A stretch of DNA of 30,801 bases from an uncultured bacterium (GTDB lineage: Bacteria; Cyanobacteriota; Vampirovibrionia; Gastranaerophilales; Gastranaerophilaceae), in contig CAMDZX010000002.1 in assembly GCA_945910925.1 (NCBI GenBank), positions 1-30,801 on the forward strand. Direction: 5' to 3'. This document shows, in pieces, positions 1 through 8,115 of this stretch. Each line of letters opens with the position of its first letter. The stretch's first letter is position 1. The notes beneath the pieces are model-generated. The model was not told where the DNA came from. It was given only the letters and a program-made list of their open reading frames with translations, and ran no database searches. A program made the position numbers and the translations under genes.

Positions 1-285
1 TTGAGGTTCACCGCCTGCACCAAGACCGTTTGTTAATTTTGGTCCTAATTGCAACTTATTATCGCAAGATGAACATTGCAAAACTTGCAAATCAGTGTTC
101 ATTAACCAAAATTCAACACCGGAAAGTCCTGATTTTATCATTCGGTTAACAGCGTTTCCGCCGCCACCACCGACGCCGATAACTTTAATTTTTGCAGGGC
201 CTACCCCAGGTGCTAAAGGAGTCATACCAGAAGTTGACTCAACTGTATCTTTTCTTCCAAAAATATCCGGTCCTAAATTTTCCAC
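1..285 (-). CDS. ftsZ: Cell division protein FtsZ (5' part, runs off the left edge)
   Basis: FtsZ is the tubulin-like GTPase that forms the cytoplasmic division ring. Only the first 95 codons are inside the window. They encode a short divergent N-terminal tail of about 30 residues, then the first GTPase strand and loop 'IKVIGVGGGGGNAVNRMI', followed by 'GVEFWLMNTDLQ', which is characteristic of FtsZ. The chosen start is a GTG at 285. It has a TGAGG ribosome binding site about 7 bases upstream, and the only nearby ATG (298) is out of frame. A TATAAT-like -10 box lies at 312-317. The neighbour on the right is transcribed away from it. Identity is secure; the rest of the protein cannot be judged. 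Confidence 0.93.
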   Translation of the reverse strand, partial: MENLGPDIFGRKDTVESTSGMTPLAPGVGPAKIKVIGVGGGGGNAVNRMIKSGLSGVEFWLMNTDLQVLQCSSCDNKLQLGPKLTNGLGAGGEPQ

Positions 286-311
286 AATTAAACCTCATTT
301 ATTAACTATAC

Positions 312-317
312 ATTATA
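312..317 (-). promoter_or_regulatory. Probable ftsZ -10 box
   Basis: Read on the minus strand this is a perfect TATAAT, in the AT-rich context AGTATATAATG. It would give a transcript starting near 305, about 20 bases before the GTG start. The -35 region at the right distance (GTATGA) is poor, so this is a moderate call. Confidence 0.4.
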
Positions 318-409
318 TACTTTACTACATAATATCATACTATTTTAAACAGGGAAAATAGTAAAGAAAAAATGTATTTTTACTTCCATTTGTTAATATA
401 AGTTTAAAA

Positions 410-452
410 TTCTTAACATGTATTACTTTTAATTTTTTGTTTTTCTTAACAT
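410..452 (+). promoter_or_regulatory. Direct repeat TTCTTAACAT x2, possible operator
   Basis: The 10-mer TTCTTAACAT occurs at 410-419 and again at 443-452, so the copies are exactly 33 bases apart, about three helical turns. They lie between the divergent ftsZ and the secreted-protein gene. A 13-base match to the first copy (AAATTCTTAACAT) recurs upstream of tuf at 30307-30319. The spacing suggests binding on one face of the helix, but no factor is known. Confidence 0.35.
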
Positions 453-502
453 ATTCGCACTCAATCAAATCAAATGCTAAGATATGGAGTATAGGAGATT
501 TT

Positions 503-1018
503 ATGCGAAATTATATTGTTATTATTGGAATATTGGCGACTGTATCGTGGGTTGCGAGTAGTGTTGCTGCAGATACCTTGTATGATTTGTATACTGATCA
601 TTCAAGTGCTCAACCAAAGCAATCAGTCATCAAAAAACGAATAACAAATCCATCAGATAAAAATTATAACGATACGTATATGCCAAATTTTTCTTCTCAA
701 AACCAAACATTTAGAAACCCCCAAGAAATCATGAAAAAAGGAAGTCTTAATTATGGGGAATATGGTACAAACAACAAAAGAACCAACCCTGTGAGAATAG
801 GGAATCCTTATAATCATTTGAACGAAAAGTACGTTGATTCATCCGCAACAAGCGCAGTAAAATACACGGGAAATGCCGTAAGGTTTAAAAAAGGCGCAGA
901 TGGCAACATATACGGGTATGATAAATACGGGCAAAAGGTTGGGATATACAGGATAAACAATAACGGAACTACAACCGAATTTAAAACAAACAGAAAAGAA
1001 ATAAATACGTTTAAATAA
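503..1018 (+). CDS. Small secreted protein of unknown function
   Basis: The start at 503 is preferred over an upstream in-frame ATG at 437. It has AGGAG at 493-497 and immediately opens a clear signal peptide: 'MRN', a hydrophobic core, then a likely signal peptidase I cut after 'SSVAA'. The mature part is about 148 residues, polar, and rich in Asn, Lys and Tyr. It has no membrane segment and no cysteine. The C-terminal end contains 'GNIYGYDKYGQKVGIYR', which resembles a single short beta-repeat of the 'G-x-x-Y-G-Y-D' type. I do not recognise a family. The gene stands alone, divergent from ftsZ and convergent with the next gene, with a shared hairpin terminator behind it. It is probably periplasmic or surface-exposed. 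Confidence 0.75.
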   Translation: MRNYIVIIGILATVSWVASSVAADTLYDLYTDHSSAQPKQSVIKKRITNPSDKNYNDTYMPNFSSQNQTFRNPQEIMKKGSLNYGEYGTNNKRTNPVRIGNPYNHLNEKYVDSSATSAVKYTGNAVRFKKGADGNIYGYDKYGQKVGIYRINNNGTTTEFKTNRKEINTFK

Positions 1019-1027
1019 TTATAAAAA

Positions 1028-1068
1028 CTAAATCTCTAAAACATACCATATTAGTCTTAGAGATTTAG
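1028..1068. terminator. Bidirectional hairpin terminator
   Basis: CTAAATCTCTAA (1028-1039) and TTAGAGATTTAG (1057-1068) form a perfect 12-bp stem around a 17-base loop. The hairpin sits between two convergent genes. Short T-rich stretches flank it on the right and A-rich ones on the left. Confidence 0.7.
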
Positions 1069-1078
1069 CTGTGTTTAT

Positions 1079-3094
1079 TTACTTTTGTTTTTTTGTTAAT
1101 TTACCGTATTGTTGTATTTGTGAGTCTAAAAGAGTATTGTAATATGCTTTTGCATCTGCAGCTTTATATGTTTTTGGTGCTGCGTTTTTATTGGCACAGA
1201 TTTTTTGTTCTGCTTGTTTAACAGTAGTTATAATATCTTTTACCGTATACATTCTTGTTCCATCACTATTACGTTTTTTCAGCATATAATTAACAAGTTT
1301 TTTATTGCGTCCTTTAATTATTGAATATAAGTCAATTGCATCTTTATTAGATACAGACAGTTTTTTGCCGGATGCTCTTTCTGCTGCTCTTGTATCTTTG
1401 ATAGATTCAAAAATTTCAGGAAGCATTTGCATACGCATTTTTGTTGCAGTAACAGCATAATCATGTTTTTGTTCTGATATTGTTTTTGAACCTAATTTTT
1501 TCTCAATGATTGCGTTTACATCATTAATAACTTCAAGTTTTTTTGCATTTGGAGCTTTTGCAACAACACGAGATGTTCTTATTGGACGAGTTTTGTGAGT
1601 TGTTTCTTGGGCTTTTTCAGTGTCGGAAACTATGACCTTAGCAGTGGTTGATACAGACTCGGCAATAGGTTTATCTACTTTAGAAACTGTCGGTGTTGCA
1701 ACAGGTAATGGTTCAGGTCTTACTCCATAATATACTGCATTTTTGTCGTGTGGTGCTGTAAAGTGTCTGTATCTGAAGGCTTCTATTTTTTCTGAAATAA
1801 AATTATATACTCTTGCGGGAGCTGATACAATATCATCCAATACATTATACTTCATTCTATGATTGATAGTATCAATTTCATAGTCACTAAGATAGGCTTT
1901 ATCATTATCGTGAACCGGTATATTTGAAGCATATGATTTCATTGTTCTGCCTAACTTACCAAGTTTATGTGAAGGTGTGGTTTCAACTATATTGTTTAGG
2001 GTGGAAAGTTTTAAAGGGGCATAACCATTTTTTACCATTTTATTGAGGAAATTAAATACCTGTGTATTTTTATCTGCCATATTAAATAATTTATGCAAAT
2101 TTCTGATATTTTGTCTGGATTTTTCTGAATAAGTTTTATTTTCTAATGTATGTAATTCTGAATACAACTTCAAAATACCTAATCTTAGAGAAAGATTTTT
2201 CTTTGTTGTCGTCTTATACATTGCTAATATATCTTTGTCGCTTCCTTCAGTAACATTTTTTGAGTTAACTCCGCCATATGACTCAACAAATTCGTTAAGG
2301 AACTTACTTCCTTCCTCAGTATAATTTTCTTGTATTGTTTTTAAGTTTAAAACATTTGTTTCAGGCAGCTTTCTTGAACCGAATACGTTGGTCATGCTAA
2401 AGTTTTTATTATATTCAGCGATATTAAAAGTACCTTCTTCAATCATTTTATCAAGATTTTTAACAACATTTTTATCTGCTTTGTTGTTTAATAAATATGG
2501 TTTATATTTTTCAAAATCTTTTGCATAAGTATCTACATATTTGGAGGTTAGCATATCAGCTATAAGATTTGGAGTAACTTCTTCTTTTGAATTGGTCATG
2601 ATTTGTTTTTTTATATTACGAACCAATTCAAAACGTTTTTTACTATTTCCCATACCTTTGAGAATTTTACCGATATTTTCTAATGAACCGGATATAGTGT
2701 TAACTATATAGAAATGTTTTTCGTGTGGTTTTTTTACAGAGTTGAATATATCTAAAACAATTTTTGCATCTTCTTTTGTTGAACCGTTTGCCGTGTGTGA
2801 ATGTCTTCTGTTATATGCTCGTGATAAGTCATAAAGAAAACCTAAACGTTTCATTGAAACTCCATTAGAAACTTCTTCAATATCTTCTATCGGCAGATGT
2901 GTATTAAAACTTATCATTGACTGTGTCTTTGAAATTTCTTCTTGTACATACTTAAAGTTTGGGGATAAACGTCTTAGATTTGAAATTCCTTTAAATTGAA
3001 CATTATTTTTATTTGAATAGCCTGCAGGTATATTTAAACTTTTATTTTGGTATGGTGTATTATAAGCCCCTTTTATATTAGTGATAGTATTCAT
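1079..3094 (-). CDS. Large basic helical protein of unknown function
   Basis: Predicted 671 residues from the ATG at 3094, which has AAGGAG about 7 bases upstream; the open frame extends further but without a ribosome binding site. There is no signal peptide or obvious membrane segment. The protein is lysine-rich and mostly helical in appearance. A Pro/Thr/Val-rich linker begins with 'RPEPLPVATPTVSK' in the last third and separates a long N-terminal part from a basic C-terminal domain. Near the N-terminus is 'NVQFKG' (Phe34-Lys35-Gly36). A similar 'LSFKG' occurs in the protein at 15801-17228, and 'VSFGKNP' in the one at 15227-15553. I do not recognise a domain. It is transcribed away from the OmpH-like gene's terminator, so it probably has its own promoter. 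Confidence 0.75.
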   Translation of the reverse strand: MNTITNIKGAYNTPYQNKSLNIPAGYSNKNNVQFKGISNLRRLSPNFKYVQEEISKTQSMISFNTHLPIEDIEEVSNGVSMKRLGFLYDLSRAYNRRHSHTANGSTKEDAKIVLDIFNSVKKPHEKHFYIVNTISGSLENIGKILKGMGNSKKRFELVRNIKKQIMTNSKEEVTPNLIADMLTSKYVDTYAKDFEKYKPYLLNNKADKNVVKNLDKMIEEGTFNIAEYNKNFSMTNVFGSRKLPETNVLNLKTIQENYTEEGSKFLNEFVESYGGVNSKNVTEGSDKDILAMYKTTTKKNLSLRLGILKLYSELHTLENKTYSEKSRQNIRNLHKLFNMADKNTQVFNFLNKMVKNGYAPLKLSTLNNIVETTPSHKLGKLGRTMKSYASNIPVHDNDKAYLSDYEIDTINHRMKYNVLDDIVSAPARVYNFISEKIEAFRYRHFTAPHDKNAVYYGVRPEPLPVATPTVSKVDKPIAESVSTTAKVIVSDTEKAQETTHKTRPIRTSRVVAKAPNAKKLEVINDVNAIIEKKLGSKTISEQKHDYAVTATKMRMQMLPEIFESIKDTRAAERASGKKLSVSNKDAIDLYSIIKGRNKKLVNYMLKKRNSDGTRMYTVKDIITTVKQAEQKICANKNAAPKTYKAADAKAYYNTLLDSQIQQYGKLTKKQK

Positions 3095-3176
3095 GTATGT
3101 ACTCCTTTCACGGTATGTAAAAGTAGCTGAATAAAATAAATTGCTAAATATAATAGAAATATTAAGAAATTGTAAT

Positions 3177-3215
3177 AAAAAAAGGACGTCCATATTTGGG
3201 GGACACCCTCTTTTT
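3177..3215 (-). terminator. Rho-independent terminator of the OmpH-like gene
   Basis: On the minus strand AGGGTGTCC pairs with GGACGTCCT (9 bp including two G-T wobbles) and is followed by seven T residues. It is one of several terminators in the window that share the stem start AAAGAGGGTG. Confidence 0.75.
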
Positions 3216-3247
3216 ACCAATATTATATACGTTTATACTAAACGAAG

Positions 3248-3712
3248 TTATTTTACAATTTTTGCAACATCAGCGGTAATGTCTGTCCCGCCATATATTA
3301 CAACACTCTTTGCAATAACAATAGAATATCCTTTAGATTTTGCGTATTGAGAAATTGTGTTTGTTACGCTTTTATCAATTTCTGCAAGTTTTGCAGAGAA
3401 AACTTTGTTATTAGCTTCTCTTTTTGAGGCAAGTTCTTTTTCATATTTTGCACGCATTGATTGTTTTGTTTGTGGTGTAGATTGTTTGTCAACATCAGCC
3501 TGAGCATTTTTTAACCATGCTTTTAAGTCACTTGCTCTTTTTTGTTGATCTTTCTTTAACGCAGTGACTTGTGCTGAAGAACTTAATACTTTATCAACAT
3601 TTACAACTGCAATTGCTGGAGAGGTAACACCCGACATAGCAACATTTGCACAACCAAAACCGATTCCGAATGCAAATGCAACCAAAGTTAAAATCTTAAT
3701 CTGTTTTTTCAT
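3248..3712 (-). CDS. OmpH/Skp-family periplasmic chaperone
   Basis: Predicted 154 residues. An N-terminal signal sequence ('MKKQIKILTLVAFAFGIGFG', ending near 'ANVAMSG') is followed by the family's first strand 'AIAVVNVDKVLSSSAQV'. A long charged coiled-coil follows, and then the closing strand 'GYSIVIAKSVVIYGGTDIT'. This is the Skp/OmpH layout at the usual length of about 150-170 residues. Family members hold unfolded outer-membrane proteins in the periplasm on their way to the BAM complex, so its presence supports a two-membrane cell envelope. The ATG at 3712 is preferred over the GTG three codons upstream because AAAGG lies 8 bases before it. It is monocistronic, with its own terminator; bamA and lpxD, common partners in other bacteria, are not next to it. 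Confidence 0.82.
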   Translation of the reverse strand: MKKQIKILTLVAFAFGIGFGCANVAMSGVTSPAIAVVNVDKVLSSSAQVTALKKDQQKRASDLKAWLKNAQADVDKQSTPQTKQSMRAKYEKELASKREANNKVFSAKLAEIDKSVTNTISQYAKSKGYSIVIAKSVVIYGGTDITADVAKIVK

Positions 3713-3805
3713 TCTTAACACCTTTCTTATATATAAGACAATCCGATTATAGCAATTACTTAATATTTTTTCAATAAGATTATTAGGAAAAATGGCTCAG
3801 TAAAT

Positions 3806-3845
3806 AGTCACACAGTCACTTGGTAACTTAGTAACTCAATCATCT
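3806..3845. repeat. 8-bp-period intergenic repeat, copy 1
   Basis: Consecutive 8-base units read AGTCACAC, AGTCACTT, GGTAACTT, AGTAACTC. Each is a variant of AGTNACT plus one base, and AGTNACT is itself palindromic. Similar arrays recur at six other intergenic sites in the window. The 339-base gap between the OmpH-like gene and the giant gene holds this repeat, the hairpin at 3849-3891 and the palindrome at 3904-3913. Confidence 0.7.
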
Positions 3846-3848
3846 CTC

Positions 3849-3891
3849 ATACATATGGAGGAGATTTCTTCGTATGTATTAATTTTTTTTT
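3849..3891 (+). terminator. Orphan terminator-like hairpin
   Basis: ATACATATGGAG (3849-3860) can pair with CTTCGTATGTAT (3868-3879) through 12 bp, two of them G-T. After AA comes an uninterrupted T run from 3883, interrupted once and continuing to about 3898. No plus-strand gene lies upstream to be terminated. It may end a small RNA or attenuate the leader of the giant gene downstream. Confidence 0.5.
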
Positions 3892-3903
3892 TATTTTTAC
3901 CGT

Positions 3904-3973
3904 ATGACGTCATGAGAAGTCATGTAAACATTGAACTTCGGATAGTTGACTTTTTTGAAAACAACATTAAAGA
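3904..3973 (+). promoter_or_regulatory. Promoter region of the giant gene with palindromic operator
   Basis: A perfect 10-bp palindrome ATGACGTCAT sits at 3904-3913, and its right half GTCATG repeats directly at 3918-3923. Downstream, TTGACT (3946-3951) and TAAAGA (3968-3973) are spaced by 16 bases and make a fair sigma-70-type promoter. The palindrome would lie just upstream of the -35 box, where an activator or repressor could bind. Confidence 0.4.
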
Positions 3974-4051
3974 CAACATGTGATGAATGAATATGAGGTA
4001 ATATGACAAAAAATCAGTACATACAATGCAACAAAATAGGAGGGCATGCTT

Positions 4052-6574
4052 ATGGGTATGGCAGCATCACAGGCTAGGTATCTGGCCTTGACGGCTCGTA
4101 AGAGCAATGTTGAATACGAAGGGCAACAAATTAACCAAGCCAGAACGGCTTTGGCTAACCAAACTGCTAACTTATTCAACCAAATGTTAAGTATGGAGGT
4201 GCCTGCACCGCCATCAGTCAGAGACTTCACTACGGTCCAATACTCTTACAGTGACGGATTCAATACTGAAGTACTTTCTAACTACTATCAATTGGGTAAC
4301 GCAGATTCTGATTACAACTATGTTGTAACAAGTTACCACAATGCAAAAGTATTCCAAGGTTCTCGTAAGAAGATGAACGATCCGCAAGTTCAAGCAACTT
4401 ACACTGATCGTTTGAGTTACAGTCCAAGCAGTGTTGATAACAACATTAGCCGTACGGTAACTAAAGCTGTAAAACAAGCAGACGGTTCATACTTCATTCA
4501 AGAATCTAACGGAACAACAAAATCTTATCGTCCTGTAACTCTTAAAGAAGAAGATTACGTTAAAGCAATCAACCACGGTATGGGACAAAATGAAGATAAC
4601 CCTACTGTTAATCTCGCAGAACCTGATGTTCAAGCAACGTTCAAGATTGTTGATAATACAACAGCTGATCAGTTAAAAGAATTGGGTGAATTGTTCGGAT
4701 ACACTGCAGCTAATTATGTGGCAGACGAATCAAAAGTTGATTTGTCTGATGCAAGTCCTCAACGAGCAACATTCCAACCTTGTACTGACGCTGATTTAGC
4801 AAAACTTCAATCATTATATGGCGCTGATGCATCTATTTATCGTGCTGTATCAGCATCTAAGGATTTAGCTACAGCAGGGGTAACTGATTTTTCAGCTTGT
4901 ACGGATGCAGATTTGACAAATCTTCAAGTTATATTTGGCGCAAATGCTGAAATCTCAAGTCCTAAAGATGGTACACCGCTTGATTTATCTACTCCGGGAA
5001 GTGCCGATGATTTTACGATTTGTGATGATACTAATTTAGCTACTATACAAAAATTGTTCGGTGATAGTGTTACAGATCCAACGCAATACTATGTAGACAG
5101 TGATGGTGTATATATTTCTGCTGAGGATTATGGTAAAGCAGAAACCGGCGAAGCTACAGCAGTTGCAAATAAGACTCTTGAACCTAATTACTACAAAAAT
5201 ACTGCGGGCGAATATATTACAGCAGCTGATTATGCTGCACCTTCTGCAACTACGGATGTATATACTATTGCCGCAGATAACTACTACAAAGGTCAGGATG
5301 CATCCGGTAATGAAGTATTTATTACAAGAGATCAATATGAAGCAAAAGCAGCTGATACAGTAGGTAAAACTGCAACACAAAAGACAATGTCTATCAATGC
5401 TAACAACAAAGATGCGTTTATTGATATTGATACCAATGATGCAGATATGGTAGCAAAAGCCTTGGCTGCAATCGGATGTACAGAAGAAGAATTAGCAGAT
5501 TATATGTTCTTCAATTCTTCAGATGTTAATGCTCAAGGTTTCGTTGCAAGAGCTGATGTTGAAGCTGCAACAGATAAACCGGTTACTAAATATGCGGTGG
5601 ATACATTCTCTAAACAATACTACTGGAACGGAACAGGTTATGTTTCGGCAGCTGATTATGATGCAGGAAATGAATCTGCAACATTGTACATTCCTGAATC
5701 TAAGAAAACAGGTATCGGTATTAATACAACTGGTGATCAAACATACTATACGGACGGTACAACGTTCGTAACCAAGGCAGATTTGGATGCGGCAGTTGCT
5801 TCATACAATCGTTACATTACAACAGGTAAGAAGGAAGCAAACACAATCAACGAAATAAACGTTACTAATGACCCTGCATTTTCAAATTACACGGCTGTTG
5901 GTAACTGCAAGTTGACAGAAGTTCTTTCTGCAGATTTTGAACGTGACGAAGCATTGAATACCGAAATAATGCAAATTATCAAAGATATGAAGGGTGAAAA
6001 CGGTGACCTAACTGCTGCTGCAAACCTTGAAGCATGCTTTGATATAGATTCAAATGGTGATTACGTATACAAAGGCGGTATCTATCAATTCCAAATGGGT
6101 GGTACAACGTACTACACAACCAGAGGCGATTTGGATACATCTTTGAATACTTCAATCGTAGATAACGATATCGACGTTCAACAAGAAAAACTCAGATACT
6201 ACAACGGTATCTATGTTGATACAAAAGTAGAAGATACTAAAAAAGCGTTGTTGGAAACAGACGGTCAAGGTAGATTCACAACGGTCAGATTTGAAGATGA
6301 TAACATCTCTTACACTTTGAACGTTGAAGAAACTACTAACGAAGAAGCATACAACGATGCAATGAATCGTTACTACTATGAAAATGCCGAATACGAAAAG
6401 AACCTTGCGGATATTAACGCAAAAACTGAAACTATTCAGGCACAAGACAGAACCCTTGAATTACGTCTTGAACAGTTGAATACCGAACAAAACGCACTCC
6501 AAAACGAAATGGAAGCGGTCAAGAAGGTAGTCGACAAGCACGTAGAACTTGGATTCAAGACATTCGGCGGCTAA
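4052..6574 (+). CDS. Giant protein with helical ends and repeat-filled middle, unknown function
   Basis: Predicted 840 residues from the ATG at 4052; AGGAGGG at 4038-4044 is correctly spaced for it and too close for the ATG at 4046. There is no signal peptide. The first ~45 residues ('MGMAASQARYLALTARKSN...') and the last ~65 ('LRLEQLNTEQNALQNEM...FKTFGG') look like long amphipathic helices. The middle holds two repeat families. One is three or more copies of F-x-x-C-[TD]-D-[AT]-[DN]-L-x-x-[LI]-Q-x-[LI]-[FY]-G. The other is about six copies of YY-x(4-7)-G-x-[YF]-[IV]-[ST]-x-x-D-[YL]. Tyrosine codons are mostly TAC at the ends and mostly TAT in the middle, suggesting a middle of different age or origin. 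This layout resembles flagellin-like or type III filament proteins, but no homology can be claimed. The 112-residue gene at 8394 shares both ends. Confidence 0.8.
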   Translation: MGMAASQARYLALTARKSNVEYEGQQINQARTALANQTANLFNQMLSMEVPAPPSVRDFTTVQYSYSDGFNTEVLSNYYQLGNADSDYNYVVTSYHNAKVFQGSRKKMNDPQVQATYTDRLSYSPSSVDNNISRTVTKAVKQADGSYFIQESNGTTKSYRPVTLKEEDYVKAINHGMGQNEDNPTVNLAEPDVQATFKIVDNTTADQLKELGELFGYTAANYVADESKVDLSDASPQRATFQPCTDADLAKLQSLYGADASIYRAVSASKDLATAGVTDFSACTDADLTNLQVIFGANAEISSPKDGTPLDLSTPGSADDFTICDDTNLATIQKLFGDSVTDPTQYYVDSDGVYISAEDYGKAETGEATAVANKTLEPNYYKNTAGEYITAADYAAPSATTDVYTIAADNYYKGQDASGNEVFITRDQYEAKAADTVGKTATQKTMSINANNKDAFIDIDTNDADMVAKALAAIGCTEEELADYMFFNSSDVNAQGFVARADVEAATDKPVTKYAVDTFSKQYYWNGTGYVSAADYDAGNESATLYIPESKKTGIGINTTGDQTYYTDGTTFVTKADLDAAVASYNRYITTGKKEANTINEINVTNDPAFSNYTAVGNCKLTEVLSADFERDEALNTEIMQIIKDMKGENGDLTAAANLEACFDIDSNGDYVYKGGIYQFQMGGTTYYTTRGDLDTSLNTSIVDNDIDVQQEKLRYYNGIYVDTKVEDTKKALLETDGQGRFTTVRFEDDNISYTLNVEETTNEEAYNDAMNRYYYENAEYEKNLADINAKTETIQAQDRTLELRLEQLNTEQNALQNEMEAVKKVVDKHVELGFKTFGG

Positions 6575-6595
6575 TAATTAGAGGTTTAGAGGTCA

Positions 6596-6648
6596 GGATG
6601 TATAGAAAAACAGTTAAACTAATAATATCTGTATACTGCTATACATCC
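6596..6648 (+). terminator. Long-loop hairpin after the giant gene
   Basis: GGATGTATAG (6596-6605) and CTATACATCC (6639-6648) are a perfect 10-bp inverted repeat with a 33-base loop, followed by CCTTCTCTCCCTTTT. It starts about 20 bases after the stop codon, so it may act as a weak terminator or protect the 3' end. A smaller hairpin, CTTCAAT/ATTGAAG, follows at 6680-6702. Confidence 0.4.
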
Positions 6649-6761
6649 CCTTCTCTCCCTTTTAATCTGAAATATGCGGCTTCAATGTCAGTCTGATTGA
6701 AGAGTAATGAAATCACAATACAATAACTAATTGACAAAATAATAAACAACTTGAGGGAACA

Positions 6762-7622
6762 ATGGCATACAAGAATGATGGTTTACTGGTTATAGCGAAT
6801 AAGTTCGGAGCAGCTTCTGCAGATGCAAAATGTATGTTGTACGAAACTTATGACAGATTGAGAGACTTAACAGTTTCAGGATCTGCCAGCTCAGGAACAG
6901 GCTTTGAGGCTTGTGGTGGCTTCCTATACCAACTTGCCAGCCTTTTCGCTCCATCAGCTTTTATGACTACATTGGGTGGAACTCAAGCTTTTAATATACC
7001 GGGTACTTCGTACTGGTCACCTTATTCAGGTGGTACCGGTACAGTAAGCGGAGGATACGGAGCTTTCGGACTTAGCGGACTTGGGAACTATTCAGGGTTC
7101 CCAAGTGGAGCCGCTAACGTTAAGTGGGGCTTAGGAAGCGGTACCACAACAGGCGGAGCTTCAAGTATTAATGGCTTGATCTCCGGTTTGGGTTCTTCAA
7201 CCGGTGGAACTATGACCGGAGGTGCGTCAAGCATAGGCAGTGTAGCCGATGTTGCATCTGCAGCAGCATATGGCTTAGGAACTGCAAACGGCTATGGTAT
7301 TGGTGCATCAGGTATATTGATGCCACTTGCAGGTTTAGTTTCAGGATGGGGTGGTATCATGACTGCTGCTGCTCCTTATCTCGGAGAATTCGGATTACCT
7401 GCAATTGTTATGGGTAACCTGATGCAAGGTACTTCCTCAGCAGCACTATCGGCTTATCAAAATGTTTCAAGCAACGTACTTTCAAACGCTGATACCATCC
7501 TGTCACAAAAAGTTGCTAATATTGAAACAGTTTGTAAAATGTTAGATACGCAAGGTGAAGTTGTCAGGAAAATGCTGAAAGAACAACTCGACGGCGATAG
7601 CAAGGCTATTCAAAACTTGTAG
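6762..7622 (+). CDS. Glycine-rich protein with helical ends, unknown function
   Basis: Predicted 286 residues; the ATG has GAGGG 5 bases upstream. There is no signal peptide. The N-terminal ~60 residues include two cysteines. From about residue 70 to 200 the chain is dominated by Gly, Ser, Thr and Ala ('GGTGTVSGGYGAFGLSGLGNY' type), then a hydrophobic glycine-rich stretch around 'GILMPLAGLVSGWGGIM'. The last ~60 residues form an amphipathic helix ending 'MLKEQLDGDSKAIQNL'. A hydrophobic centre with a helical C-terminus is loosely reminiscent of pore-forming translocators, but that is only a shape argument. It follows the giant gene in the same direction after 187 bases and is separated from the next genes by a repeat. 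Codon use is that of a well-expressed gene (many GGT, AAC, GGA). Confidence 0.75.
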   Translation: MAYKNDGLLVIANKFGAASADAKCMLYETYDRLRDLTVSGSASSGTGFEACGGFLYQLASLFAPSAFMTTLGGTQAFNIPGTSYWSPYSGGTGTVSGGYGAFGLSGLGNYSGFPSGAANVKWGLGSGTTTGGASSINGLISGLGSSTGGTMTGGASSIGSVADVASAAAYGLGTANGYGIGASGILMPLAGLVSGWGGIMTAAAPYLGEFGLPAIVMGNLMQGTSSAALSAYQNVSSNVLSNADTILSQKVANIETVCKMLDTQGEVVRKMLKEQLDGDSKAIQNL

Positions 7623-7667
7623 ATTAATTGAGTAACTGAGTAATTAAGTGACTAAGCGACTGAGAAG
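7623..7667. repeat. 8-bp-period intergenic repeat, copy 2
   Basis: Units read GATTAATT, GAGTAACT, GAGTAATT, AAGTGACT, AAGCGACT, GAGAAGAA. They begin directly after the stop codon of the preceding gene. The rest of this 493-base gap, up to 8115, contains 'CCCTCACCCTAATCCTCT' at 7690-7707, one doubtful ORF and two small palindromes. Confidence 0.7.
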
Positions 7668-7802
7668 AATGATGGGTGGAAAATAAATAATGTAAATCCC
7701 TCACCCTAATCCTCTGTCTTAAGTGGGCGAGGCAACAAAATAAACTAACTCTTTCTGAAGGAAACAAGGGAATAGAATAACAAAAGAAAACAGGTTTAAG
7801 AA

Positions 7803-8021
7803 ATGCAAAAAAGAACTTTTTTAAGAATATTACTAAACGATATTTTTCACAACAACATTTTTTCCCGTGTTTTTTCTAACCTTGTAAATTTTTGTTACGA
7901 ATATAATATTTTAAGCGATAAATCGCTAAAGTATCAGCAAAATGTGTCGTTATCCATTGCGGATACGAAGAAAAATATTTTTTTTCAGAGTATAACCGGA
8001 GACAAAATCGACTGCCAATAA
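7803..8021 (+). CDS. Doubtful short ORF
   Basis: An open frame of 72 codons starting 'MQKRTFLRILLNDIFHNN'. No good ribosome binding site precedes the ATG (only ACAGG 8 bases upstream), the composition is AT-driven (many Phe, Asn, Ile, Lys), and no domain is recognisable. A 14-base palindrome, AGCGATAAATCGCT, lies inside it at 7914-7927, which would suit non-coding DNA better. It is kept only because it shares strand and spacing with its neighbours. Confidence 0.22.
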   Translation: MQKRTFLRILLNDIFHNNIFSRVFSNLVNFCYEYNILSDKSLKYQQNVSLSIADTKKNIFFQSITGDKIDCQ

Positions 8022-8056
8022 TGTTAAGACATGTTACAAATATGGTTAAACATGCG

Positions 8057-8085
8057 CAATTATTGAGAAAAACATGTTTTATAAT
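8057..8085 (+). promoter_or_regulatory. Promoter with 12-bp palindrome over the spacer
   Basis: A TATAAT at 8080-8085 overlaps the end of a perfect 12-bp palindrome AAAACATGTTTT (8069-8080). The -35 position (8057-8062, CAATTA) is weak. Similar ACATG cores occur nearby at 8029 and 8050. A repressor site blocking this promoter for the three small genes downstream is plausible. Confidence 0.45.
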
Positions 8086-8115
8086 ATATGGAAGTCGTAA
8101 ATTAGGTAAAGTAAA

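Noticed and set aside
5036..5380. Cysteine- and isoleucine-rich minus-strand frame inside the giant gene
   Set aside because: Antisense shadow of the repetitive coding sequence, with no ribosome site; similar frames at 5519, 6152 and 4214 are rejected for the same reason.
4052..6574. Giant gene as a diversity-generating retroelement target
   Set aside because: No reverse transcriptase gene and no template-repeat-like near copy of any part of the gene was seen in the window.
6762..7622. Glycine-rich protein as a type III translocator
   Set aside because: Only the general shape agrees; there is no transmembrane pair or chaperone gene that would justify the name.
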